DNA from: Candidatus Equinaster intestinalis
GTDB taxonomy: Bacteria > Bacillota_A > Clostridia > Oscillospirales > Acutalibacteraceae
Direction of reading: 5' to 3'
NCBI GenBank assembly: GCA_018065375.1
Contig: JAGHTJ010000009.1
Location: forward strand, 1-16,986
DNA length: 16,986 nucleotides
Shown here: one piece after another, positions 1-5,330 of the stretch
Layout: each line of letters begins with the position of its first letter
Position numbering within the stretch: the stretch's first letter is position 1
Translations under genes and position numbers: made by a program
The notes under the pieces: model-generated
What the model saw: only the letters and a program-made list of their open reading frames with translations
What the model was told of the DNA's origin: nothing
The model's database searches: none

Positions 1-41
1 CGGAGCGTTCATTAACCCCCACCCTGCCCCATTGTAGCCCC

Positions 42-81
42 GCGCTGCTGGGGTTTAATAGCGCCACCCTCTCAGCAGCGC
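42..81. repeat. GC-rich inverted repeat across the trmB stop codon
   Basis: A perfect 9-bp inverted repeat, GCGCTGCTG at 42-50 and CAGCAGCGC at 73-81, encloses the stop codon of trmB at 55-57. The surrounding sequence (1-90) has long runs of C and is much more GC-rich than the rest of trmB. There is no T-run on either side, so it is not a typical terminator; a dispersed palindromic repeat is more likely. Repeat status is inference from one copy. Confidence 0.45.
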
Positions 82-723
82 CGCCCCCCCTAGAGTTACA
101 ACCTTGCTCTCGTACTCGGTAACTATATTTCCCTCAAAATCGCTGTTATGCAGGTCGAGTGAAACGTTTTTAAGCGTAAGCCCGAAATCCGACATCTGCT
201 CAATCGAAAACTCGAAAAGACCTCTGTTATCGGTTTTAACGTGAATTTCCGCACCGCTTTTCATCAGCCGCTTATAGATGATAAGAAAGTTCTGCGCGGT
301 GAGACGGTGGCAGGCATATTTCGTTTTCGGGAACGGGCAGGAAAAGTTTAAAAATATCCTGCTTACCGAATTATCGGGAAGATAGCTGTTCAAATACTCT
401 GCCGAACATTTTATGAAAAGCAGATTTTTAAGCCCCATATCGAGCGCCTTTTCGCAGGCCGCCACAATAACATTTGCGCTCTTTTCAACCGCAATAAAAT
501 TTATATCGGGATTTTTTGATGCTATTTCGCAGGCAAACTGACCCTTGCCGCAACCTATTTCAAGCATTACGGGATTATCGTTCCCAAAATATCCGTTTAT
601 ATCAATATAATCTTTAAAGGTAAGGGCTGTGTTGAAATCTCTGTCCTCTTTATCCACGATAAAAAGGTTTTCGCTACACGCCGCAAGACGCTCCTCAAGA
701 TTTTTCTTTCTTCGCATTCGCAT
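55..723 (-). CDS. trmB: tRNA (guanine-N7-)-methyltransferase TrmB
   Basis: A 222-aa cytoplasmic SAM-dependent methyltransferase that makes 7-methylguanosine at position 46 of tRNA variable loops. Seen: the SAM-binding motif I EIGCGKG (residues 55-61), the acidic end of strand 2 (AVEK, 78-81), the CSAEY segment, the TrmB signature region NFSCPFPK (126-133) followed by HRLT, and the TDN segment near residue 190. Length is normal for the family. The signature usually reads NFSDPWPK; here Asp is Cys129 and Trp is Phe131, and the following basic cluster is weak. The start at 723 has the site AGGGTGA about 8 nt upstream; the ATG at 717 is an alternative. The last dozen residues, VTLGGAALLRGWRY, come from GC-rich repeat-like DNA and do not look like the usual C-terminus. 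It has its own promoter and diverges from the tRNA-Leu unit. Family assignment is firm; the effect of the substitutions is unknown. Confidence 0.93.
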   Translation of the reverse strand: MRMRRKKNLEERLAACSENLFIVDKEDRDFNTALTFKDYIDINGYFGNDNPVMLEIGCGKGQFACEIASKNPDINFIAVEKSANVIVAACEKALDMGLKNLLFIKCSAEYLNSYLPDNSVSRIFLNFSCPFPKTKYACHRLTAQNFLIIYKRLMKSGAEIHVKTDNRGLFEFSIEQMSDFGLTLKNVSLDLHNSDFEGNIVTEYESKVVTLGGAALLRGWRY

Positions 724-757
724 AATTTTTTCACCCTAATTTGTAAATCTAACAGAA

Positions 758-786
758 ATTTTACCATAAAAACCGTTGCTTTTCAA
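758..786 (-). promoter_or_regulatory. Promoter of trmB
   Basis: Read on the minus strand, TTGAAA (781-786) is followed by a 17-nt spacer and TAAAAT (758-763), about 35 nt before the trmB start codon. A sigma-A-type promoter inferred from sequence; it is back to back with the tRNA promoter. Confidence 0.7.
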
Positions 787-798
787 GAGCATTTTATC

Positions 799-827
799 TT
801 GACTTTTGCGGTTTTCAAATATATAAT
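799..827 (+). promoter_or_regulatory. Promoter of the tRNA-Leu unit
   Basis: TTGACT (799-804), 17-nt spacer, TATAAT (822-827): a near-consensus sigma-A promoter pointing toward the tRNA-Leu gene. The predicted transcript starts near 834 and would first cross the truncated tRNA copy and the structured insert before reaching the intact tRNA at 1048. Confidence 0.8.
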
Positions 828-851
828 GTAGATTGCTGTATGGCTAAATAT

Positions 852-873
852 GCGGGTATGGTGGAATTGGCAG
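852..873 (+). pseudogene. 5' fragment of tRNA-Leu (duplicated, truncated)
   Basis: These 22 nt (from GCGGGTATGG to GGCAG) are identical to the first 22 nt of the intact tRNA-Leu at 1048-1069. Identity extends 7 nt further upstream (TAAATAT), giving a 29-bp perfect direct repeat, 845-873 and 1041-1069. After 873 the sequence diverges completely: there is no anticodon arm, T arm or 3' acceptor strand TACCCGC. It covers only the 5' acceptor strand and the start of the D arm, so it cannot make a tRNA. Confidence 0.85.
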
Positions 874-1040
874 TTTCACACCGAGCACCGCCGGTGGCGG
901 ATTCAGCGAGAGTGTGAAAAACGCAGTGCACGAGCAGATAAGCGCAGGCGCAATATGCGAGTATTCGCGCAAGGGGTCACGCGGGGCGTGGCTGCGGTAA
1001 ATATCGTATTTTAGTTTATCCGGACTATAATTTCAACAGT
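874..1040. repeat. Structured non-coding insert between promoter and tRNA-Leu
   Basis: A 167-bp stretch between the two copies of the 29-bp direct repeat. It can fold into three hairpins: TTTCACAC (874-881) with GTGTGAAA (912-919), enclosing a small CACC/GGTG hairpin; GCGCAATA (948-955) with TATTCGCGC (962-970, one bulged base); and CACGC (978-982) with GCGTG (986-990). It is GC-rich in the middle and AT-rich from about 1000. A TATAAT at 1026-1031 just before the tRNA could be a leftover or secondary -10 box but has no good -35. No convincing ORF. It looks like a small structured repeat or MITE-like insertion; that identity is inference. Confidence 0.5.
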
Positions 1041-1047
1041 TAAATAT

Positions 1048-1130
1048 GCGGGTATGGTGGAATTGGCAGACACGCCAGACTTAGGATCTGGTGGGCAACC
1101 GTGCAGGTTCAAGTCCTGTTACCCGCACCA
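1048..1130 (+). tRNA. tRNA-Leu (anticodon UAG), CCA encoded
   Basis: A class II tRNA. The acceptor stem GCGGGTA (1048-1054) pairs perfectly with TACCCGC (1120-1126), followed by discriminator A and encoded CCA. The anticodon stem CCAGA (1075-1079)/TCTGG (1087-1091) holds the loop CTTAGGA with anticodon TAG at 1082-1084, so it reads CUN leucine codons. The T loop GTTCAAG is present, and the D arm begins TGGTGGAATTGGCAGAC as is usual for bacterial tRNA-Leu. It ends directly in a terminator. Confidence 0.97.
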
Positions 1131-1161
1131 AAAATCTCGTTCCGAAGAACGAGATTTTTTT
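1130..1161 (+). terminator. Rho-independent terminator of tRNA-Leu
   Basis: A 13-bp perfect stem, 1130-1142 with 1147-1159 (core ATCTCGTTC/GAACGAGAT), a CGAA loop and a T-run to 1161. The stem starts at the final A of the encoded CCA, so it terminates right behind the tRNA. Confidence 0.9.
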
Positions 1162-1170
1162 ATCCGAGCC

Positions 1171-1231
1171 GCGGGCTTGGCATATCATCCGCCGAAGGCG
1201 GTATATCATCACGCGAAGCGTGTCTATCAGC
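1171..1231. repeat. ATATCAT-linked GAA-loop palindromic repeat
   Basis: Two perfect short hairpins of the same design, CCGCC-GAA-GGCGG (1189-1201) and CACGC-GAA-GCGTG (1210-1222), each flanked by an ATATCAT or similar linker and preceded by GCGGGCTTGGC. The modular pattern of variable stem, fixed GAA loop and fixed linker resembles the dispersed palindromic intergenic repeats common in gut Clostridia genomes. That comparison is from general knowledge and was not checked here. No coding signal. Confidence 0.6.
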
Positions 1232-1387
1232 AAAACCGGCGAATTCAAATATCCAACAATTAAAAACTTGAAAAATCGACAAAAAAGCTTTTTAAGTTTA
1301 AAATACTTGAAAAATTCCATATTTTTCGATTTGTATATTGTTATAAATATTTACAAAAAAATAAACGATTTTTGGTTAGTTTTTATA
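1232..1387. other. AT-rich intergenic DNA without a recognisable feature
   Basis: Very AT-rich. It contains a rough direct repeat of ACTTGAAAAAT (around 1266 and 1308) and several T-runs. No ORF with a ribosome site, no RNA gene and no clear promoter were seen. Confidence 0.5.
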
Positions 1388-1417
1388 TTGTAAAAACTAT
1401 TAGTGATATGATATAAT
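1388..1417 (+). promoter_or_regulatory. Probable promoter of the 137-aa protein gene
   Basis: TTGTAA (1388-1393), 18-nt spacer, TATAAT (1412-1417). A start near 1424 would give a leader of about 180 nt before the start codon at 1606. Surrounding AT-richness makes a chance match possible. Confidence 0.5.
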
Positions 1418-1430
1418 CACTTAATAATAT

Positions 1431-1453
1431 ATTATACATTTTTAGTGTATAAT
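1431..1453. promoter_or_regulatory. Inverted repeat, possible operator
   Basis: ATTATACA (1431-1438) and TGTATAAT (1446-1453) form a perfect 8-bp inverted repeat with a 7-nt spacer, just downstream of the putative promoter. The right arm also contains TATAAT (1448-1453) without a good -35. The dyad would suit a dimeric regulator, but the sequence is AT-rich and could be chance. Confidence 0.35.
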
Positions 1454-1494
1454 GTATTGCATGATTCACACTATGTTGTGGATTGAAATATTTT

Positions 1495-1582
1495 TTGCTT
1501 TTCGGAAACGGTGAAGTTAAGTGGGAAGCTGATACGTTGGTTTGTTCGGTTTGAAGATCTGAAATCGAACTCCGAGCGGCAA
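1495..1582 (+). promoter_or_regulatory. Possible structured leader RNA (three-way junction)
   Basis: The leader can close as a long-range helix: TTGC (1495-1498) with GCAA (1579-1582), and CGGA (1503-1506) with TCCG (1571-1574), separated by an internal loop. Inside are AACG (1507-1510) with CGTT (1535-1538), and an 8-bp hairpin TTCGGTTT (1545-1552) with AAATCGAA (1562-1569, one G-T pair). The closing helix ends a few bases before the ribosome site at 1587-1595, where it could influence translation. It does not match a riboswitch class that I recognise. Derived by eye only. Confidence 0.35.
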
Positions 1583-1605
1583 AAAAGGAAGGAGATAAAC
1601 CGAAT

Positions 1606-2019
1606 ATGAAAATGGAAAAAGCAAAACTTGAGGTTGTTATATTCAATGCGCAGGATATAATTGCCACAAGTTTTGGTGCGCTTTCTTTTACTGCGAGCAA
1701 TTTCGCGGATGGAGTATTAGGTAATGCTGTTTTGGAATTCAGCAACGGAAATAAAATATCTATAAGCAATTATATTATGAAAAAAAATGGCGGCCAATAT
1801 CTAAATTCATCTAAAGCGGCAGAAGCACTTGCGACTGACTTTAACGCTGCAACAGGTTTGGATCCCATTAGTGCAACGGAACTTAAATTCCGTTGCGGCG
1901 GAAGCATATACAATCTATCGGATATACGAACCAGTGATGATGATGCCCTCGATAGTCTATCCTCTTTTGACGGTATTTACCAGTGGATTGCCGAAAATTC
2001 TCTTTGGGTAAAGCAGTAA
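1606..2019 (+). CDS. Small protein of unknown function with LEVV/DIIATS N-terminus
   Basis: A 137-aa protein that I cannot assign to a named family. The N-terminus (KAKLEVVIFNAQDIIATS, residues about 6-23) resembles a motif seen in many short hypothetical proteins of gut Firmicutes of the type PELEVVELEAEDVITTS; that resemblance is from memory. The rest is fairly polar and acidic toward the C-terminus (SDDDALDSLSSFDG), with one cysteine (CGG) and no membrane helix or classical signal peptide. A strong ribosome site AAGGAGAT (1589-1596) supports the ATG at 1606; the ATG at 1612 is an alternative. It has its own promoter, a long structured leader and a terminator behind it, so it appears to be a single-gene unit. 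The coding strand is supported by the ribosome site and flanking signals. Confidence 0.75.
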   Translation: MKMEKAKLEVVIFNAQDIIATSFGALSFTASNFADGVLGNAVLEFSNGNKISISNYIMKKNGGQYLNSSKAAEALATDFNAATGLDPISATELKFRCGGSIYNLSDIRTSDDDALDSLSSFDGIYQWIAENSLWVKQ

Positions 2020-2070
2020 TCATTTTTAGTATTTTACAGAGCATAATATTTTATCAGTTTTAAATTTTCG

Positions 2071-2115
2071 CACCGTTCTTCCCCCACAAGAACGGTGTGT
2101 TAATTTATTTTTCGG
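2071..2115 (+). terminator. Terminator after the 137-aa protein gene
   Basis: CACCGTTCTT (2071-2080) pairs perfectly with AAGAACGGTG (2088-2097) around a 7-nt loop, followed by a T-rich but interrupted tract to 2115. It separates the small gene from the acyltransferase-like gene. Confidence 0.75.
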
Positions 2116-2188
2116 TTTTTATTCTTTAATTTTAAATTGGTTTTGCTTTAAAAGCTAAAGAATAAATACTGATTATGAGGGGAAATCT

Positions 2189-3256
2189 ATGGAAAACACA
2201 TTTAATAAAACGAAGCCGGTTTATTATCATCCGGCTATTGAGCGCTTGCGAGTTATTTTGATGCTGATTATGTGCATCAACCTATTTGGCTTCCCAGGCG
2301 CTATCGGTAATTTCATACAAAGTATGTGCAACTTTGTTTCTATCGCATTTTTTATCATTTCGGGTTATTTAGTCCTGCGCCCGGACAAAGACCGCTTAAA
2401 ACGCATTGCCCGTTCAATCAAACACTGCGCCATTGCTTTTTTTATACTTGCAGCGGTTTATTTTGTGATCAATGCCGTTTATTATTATTTTCTCGGAATA
2501 AACATTTTTGCCATTATGGCGAATAAACGATTTTGGTTTAACTTTCTCGTAATGAATGTATGGCAGTTTGATATAGGCGGTTCAATATGGTACGTGCAGG
2601 CGCTGCTTTATGCCTACATTATCATTTATGTTTTAGATAAATTAAAGCTTTTAAAGTTTGATTGGCTCATTTTCATAATTTTTATGATTTTCACTATCGT
2701 TTCGGGCGAACTTTCGGGAATACTGAAATGGAATATTTTAGGATATTCATTTATCCCCGGAAACTTTTTAACTCGCGCTCTGCCCTATGTTCTGCTCGGC
2801 AACATCATACATAGAAACATAGATAAATTTTTAAAATTAACTTTTCTTAAATGCTTAATCGGTATAATCATCGGCTTTTTGCTTATGATTCTCGAAAACG
2901 GCGTATTGGATAAATTCGGCTTTACCGGATATTACGGACACCTGATAGGTATGCCGATTGTTGCATTTTTTGCTTGCATTCCGGCTTTTACCAAAAAAGA
3001 CAGGCCGGGATTTGAAAAAAAGCTCGGGCTTTCACGAAAGCATGTAAATCACATATATTATTTAGCCCCTATTGTAAGCATTATTATTGCTATTATTTTA
3101 AAACTTGCAAACAATAAACTCACGGTAGCCGCCGCAAGTTTTATCAGTCTTATCACCTTTGCAAGTTGTTTGCTGATTTCTATTATTATGTCGTATTTCG
3201 CAAGAAAACATAATAACAGAAAAGAGAAAAAAGAAAAAACAAACTGTTCAAAATAA
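2189..3256 (+). CDS. Acyltransferase-3-like integral membrane protein
   Basis: A 355-aa membrane protein with about ten hydrophobic segments and a basic, lysine-rich tail. It resembles the acyltransferase-3 (OafA/NolL) family, which O-acylates cell-surface sugars: the N-terminal PAIERLRVILML, the FFIISGYLVL helix (about residues 55-64), and GGSIWYVQALLYAY near residue 130 match the family layout. The usual catalytic histidine at the end of the first helix, about 11 residues after the conserved Arg (R21), is not present; the region reads MCINLFG. It may therefore be inactive or have a different role. The start is supported by TGAGGGG at 2176-2182. No clear promoter was found in 2116-2175. It ends at a strong bidirectional terminator facing lysW. 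Family call moderately sure; substrate unknown. Confidence 0.75.
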   Translation: MENTFNKTKPVYYHPAIERLRVILMLIMCINLFGFPGAIGNFIQSMCNFVSIAFFIISGYLVLRPDKDRLKRIARSIKHCAIAFFILAAVYFVINAVYYYFLGINIFAIMANKRFWFNFLVMNVWQFDIGGSIWYVQALLYAYIIIYVLDKLKLLKFDWLIFIIFMIFTIVSGELSGILKWNILGYSFIPGNFLTRALPYVLLGNIIHRNIDKFLKLTFLKCLIGIIIGFLLMILENGVLDKFGFTGYYGHLIGMPIVAFFACIPAFTKKDRPGFEKKLGLSRKHVNHIYYLAPIVSIIIAIILKLANNKLTVAAASFISLITFASCLLISIIMSYFARKHNNRKEKKEKTNCSK

Positions 3257-3271
3257 ATATGTTAACAATAC

Positions 3272-3303
3272 AAAATCGGGAGGGTACATACCCTCCCGAT
3301 TTT
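3272..3303. terminator. Bidirectional terminator between convergent genes
   Basis: A perfect 15-bp palindromic stem, 3272-3286 with 3289-3303 (core ATCGGGAGGGTA), with A-runs on one side and T-runs on the other. It serves the acyltransferase-like gene (plus) and lysW (minus). Confidence 0.9.
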
Positions 3304-3317
3304 AATGTTTTATGCTT

Positions 3318-5063
3318 TTATTTTACTTTACCGGTTCTGGCAAATCTCATACCCCAGAGGATACCTACCATAAGTACCAAAGCTATCGGGAGTGAAATAT
3401 ACCAGCTACGTACAAAGCCCGCTATTATGTAGCAGACGAAGGAAACGCCGGCTACCGTTAAAGCGTATGGCAGCTGTGTAGAGACGTGGTTTATATGGTT
3501 ACACTGTGCACCTGCGGAAGCCATAATGGTTGTATCCGAAATCGGTGAGCAATGGTCGCCGCAAACAGCGCCTGCCATACAAGCCGAAACTGCGATTATT
3601 GTAATCTGACCGTCATTACCCGAGAATACGCTGAGTACTATCGGGATAAGGATACCGAATGTACCCCAAGAGGTTCCGGTTGCGAAGGAAAGTCCTACAG
3701 CGATAAGGAATATAATCGCCGGCAGGAAGGACTGAAGTCCCGCCGCTTTACTCTCGATAAACTGCGAAATGCAAATCTTTGCACCCAGGCTATCGGTCAT
3801 AGTCTTAAGTGTCCAAGCGCAAACGAGAATCATTATTGCGGGTACCATAGCCTTGAAGCCTTCGGGAATTGCTTCCATACAACCCTTGAAACTGATAACT
3901 CTGCGGCACATAAAGTAGATAACCGCGAAAACAAGGGTTATAAAGGAACCGAATACAAGACCAACAGATGCATCACTATTTGAGAACGATGTGATGAAAT
4001 CAAGATACTGTTCACTGCTCGAATCGAAGAAGCCGCCCGAATAAATCATACCGAATACGCAGGCAACTATGAGGAATACTACCGGGATAATAAGGTCACA
4101 AACCTTGCCCTTTGTGCCAACCTCTGCCTCTTTAGCATCGGCAAATTCATCACCTGTAGTGAAGATGTCGTCATTTTCGGTGGCGTTCTTTTCATGCTTT
4201 CTCATCGGGCCGTAATCGAAGCTTGTTACGGCGAGGAAAATCATCATTGCGATTGTAAGAAGCGCATAGAAGTTATAGGGAATTGCCTGAACGAAAAGCG
4301 ACATACCGCTTGTAGAGCCTGCGCCCTTCGCAAATCCCGCAACTGCCGCCGCCCATGAAGAAATCGGAGCAATAATACAAACCGGAGCCGCGGTAGCATC
4401 AATTAAGTATGCCAGCTTTGCACGGCTTATCTTATTTCTATCGGTTACCGGACGCATTACCGAGCCTACGGTTAAGCAGTTAAAGTAGTCATCAACGAAA
4501 ATCAGCACACCCAAAGCGATAGTAGCAAGCTGTGCACCCATACGGGTTTTGATATGTTTCGAAGTCCATCTTCCGAAAGCCGCAGAGCCGCCGGTTTTAT
4601 TCATCATAGCAACCAATGCGCCCAAAAGCACGAGGAAGATTATTATGCCTATGTTATAGGAATCGGCAACGGTGTTTATAAAGCCGTCCTGGAAAACATG
4701 GGTCATAGTTGTTTCGAGATTTAGGTTTGAATAGATGAGTCCGCCGGCTAAAATACCTATAAAGAGGGACGAATAAACCTCTTTGGTAATAAGCGCAAGC
4801 ACGATGGCTATAAGCGGAGGTAAGATGGAAAGTATCGTAGCATAAGCCGGAATATCCTTTCTTACCGTTTCGAGTGCAGTTTTGATATTTGCTTCAAAAC
4901 CTGCATCATTGGTGAGGTTATCGGCATAGTTATCAACATACTCTGTTGCTACCTCGGGGTCAGAGAGGTCGGGAGCTTCAGCGGCAAAAACCGTAAGAGC
5001 ACACAACGACATCAAAAGCACGAGCACAATGCCGAAACACAAAAATTTGTTGGCTTTTTTCAT
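3318..5063 (-). CDS. lysW: Lysine transporter of the NhaC antiporter superfamily (LysW)
   Basis: A 581-aa polytopic membrane protein of the NhaC family, with the motifs VDDYFNCLTVGSVMRP, ATGTSWGTFGILIP and CGDHCSPISDTTIMAS that line the transport path in NhaC-like proteins. NhaC proteins are usually annotated as Na+/H+ antiporters, but a lysine riboswitch controls this gene. NhaC-superfamily genes under LYS elements have been proposed as lysine transporters (LysW), so lysine uptake is the likely role. The N-terminus is unusual: MKKANKFLCFGIVLVLLMSLCALTVFAAEA looks like a signal peptide with an Ala-X-Ala cleavage site, followed by about 40 acidic residues before the first transport helix. The start at 5063 is chosen because AGGAGGAG lies just upstream (about 5069-5076); a longer in-frame start at 5108 would begin inside the terminator hairpin. 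Lysine specificity is inferred from the riboswitch. Confidence 0.88.
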   Translation of the reverse strand: MKKANKFLCFGIVLVLLMSLCALTVFAAEAPDLSDPEVATEYVDNYADNLTNDAGFEANIKTALETVRKDIPAYATILSILPPLIAIVLALITKEVYSSLFIGILAGGLIYSNLNLETTMTHVFQDGFINTVADSYNIGIIIFLVLLGALVAMMNKTGGSAAFGRWTSKHIKTRMGAQLATIALGVLIFVDDYFNCLTVGSVMRPVTDRNKISRAKLAYLIDATAAPVCIIAPISSWAAAVAGFAKGAGSTSGMSLFVQAIPYNFYALLTIAMMIFLAVTSFDYGPMRKHEKNATENDDIFTTGDEFADAKEAEVGTKGKVCDLIIPVVFLIVACVFGMIYSGGFFDSSSEQYLDFITSFSNSDASVGLVFGSFITLVFAVIYFMCRRVISFKGCMEAIPEGFKAMVPAIMILVCAWTLKTMTDSLGAKICISQFIESKAAGLQSFLPAIIFLIAVGLSFATGTSWGTFGILIPIVLSVFSGNDGQITIIAVSACMAGAVCGDHCSPISDTTIMASAGAQCNHINHVSTQLPYALTVAGVSFVCYIIAGFVRSWYISLPIALVLMVGILWGMRFARTGKVK

Positions 5064-5076
5064 TTTTTCTCCTCCT

Positions 5077-5109
5077 AAAAAAATTACGTGAACCCAAAAA
5101 GAGCTCACG
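5077..5109 (-). terminator. Riboswitch expression platform: intrinsic terminator before lysW
   Basis: On the minus strand CGTGAGCTC (5101-5109) pairs with GGGTTCACG (5087-5095), nine pairs including two G-U, around a TTTTT loop. Seven T follow (5077-5083), ending directly at the lysW ribosome site. The 5' arm (GCTCT, 5100-5104) can instead pair with GGAGC at the 3' edge of the aptamer (about 5134-5138), a plausible antiterminator. Lysine binding should favour the terminator, which is the standard OFF logic. Confidence 0.82.
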
Positions 5110-5126
5110 CATTAAATCTATAATGG

Positions 5127-5282
5127 TGATAGCGCTCCACAAAAAGTGACAGTCTGCAACATATTATCCTGCAGACCAGCAATAAAAAAGCGGGAACTTT
5201 TTTTACTGCTTCGGCGATTCTTCCTTTCATGCGCGGCTTCCCGACCGCAATCGCACTACTTATAAAAATCGCACCTCTATCC
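5127..5282 (-). ncRNA. Lysine riboswitch (L-box) aptamer
   Basis: The minus strand carries the conserved blocks of the L-box in order: AGAGGTGCGA (5269-5278), then GAAAGGAAGAATCGCCGAAG, GCTGGTCTGC and GCAGACTGTCAC (paired P5 arms), and GTGGAGCGCTATCA (5127-5140). The ends close through GATAG/CTATC as P1. Size (~156 nt) fits the class. It controls the NhaC-family gene downstream. Recognition is by consensus and is strong; no covariance search was run. Confidence 0.95.
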
Positions 5283-5294
5283 GATTACATAAAA

Positions 5295-5323
5295 AGTATA
5301 CTACCTGCCGCACAAAAAAGCAA
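5295..5323 (-). promoter_or_regulatory. Promoter of the lysine riboswitch-lysW unit
   Basis: On the minus strand TTGCTT (5318-5323), 17-nt spacer, TATACT (5295-5300). The predicted start near 5288 places the aptamer at the very 5' end of the transcript. The promoter sits immediately behind the pyrR stop codon. Confidence 0.75.
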
Positions 5324-5330
5324 GCGTTTT

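Noticed and set aside
1..12. Start of another minus-strand gene (ATG at 10-12 preceded by GGGGGT)
   Set aside because: Only four codons are in the window and the area is repeat-like; this cannot be supported.
845..1130. Group I intron or split tRNA-Leu
   Set aside because: The intact tRNA at 1048-1130 is continuous, with all arms. The upstream copy stops in the D arm, not at an anticodon-loop intron site.
1054..1263. Open reading frame across tRNA-Leu (MVELADTPDLGSG...)
   Set aside because: It is the translation of the tRNA gene itself, a well-known false ORF; there is no ribosome site.
1383..1769. Minus-strand reading frame opposite the 137-aa gene
   Set aside because: No ribosome site; the plus strand has a strong one plus a leader and terminator in the right places.
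2143..2170. Promoter TTGCTT-N16-AATACT before the acyltransferase-like gene
   Set aside because: The start point would fall in the ribosome site, and the -10 match is poor.
3552..3983. Plus-strand frame inside lysW, and similar long frames opposite fucO, the permease and the HTH-LicC gene
   Set aside because: They are antisense shadows of clearly conserved proteins, with no ribosome sites or family similarity.
5064..5108. Longer N-terminus for LysW starting at 5108
   Set aside because: It would start within the terminator hairpin and read through the ribosome site AGGAGGAG; the ATG at 5063 is correctly spaced.
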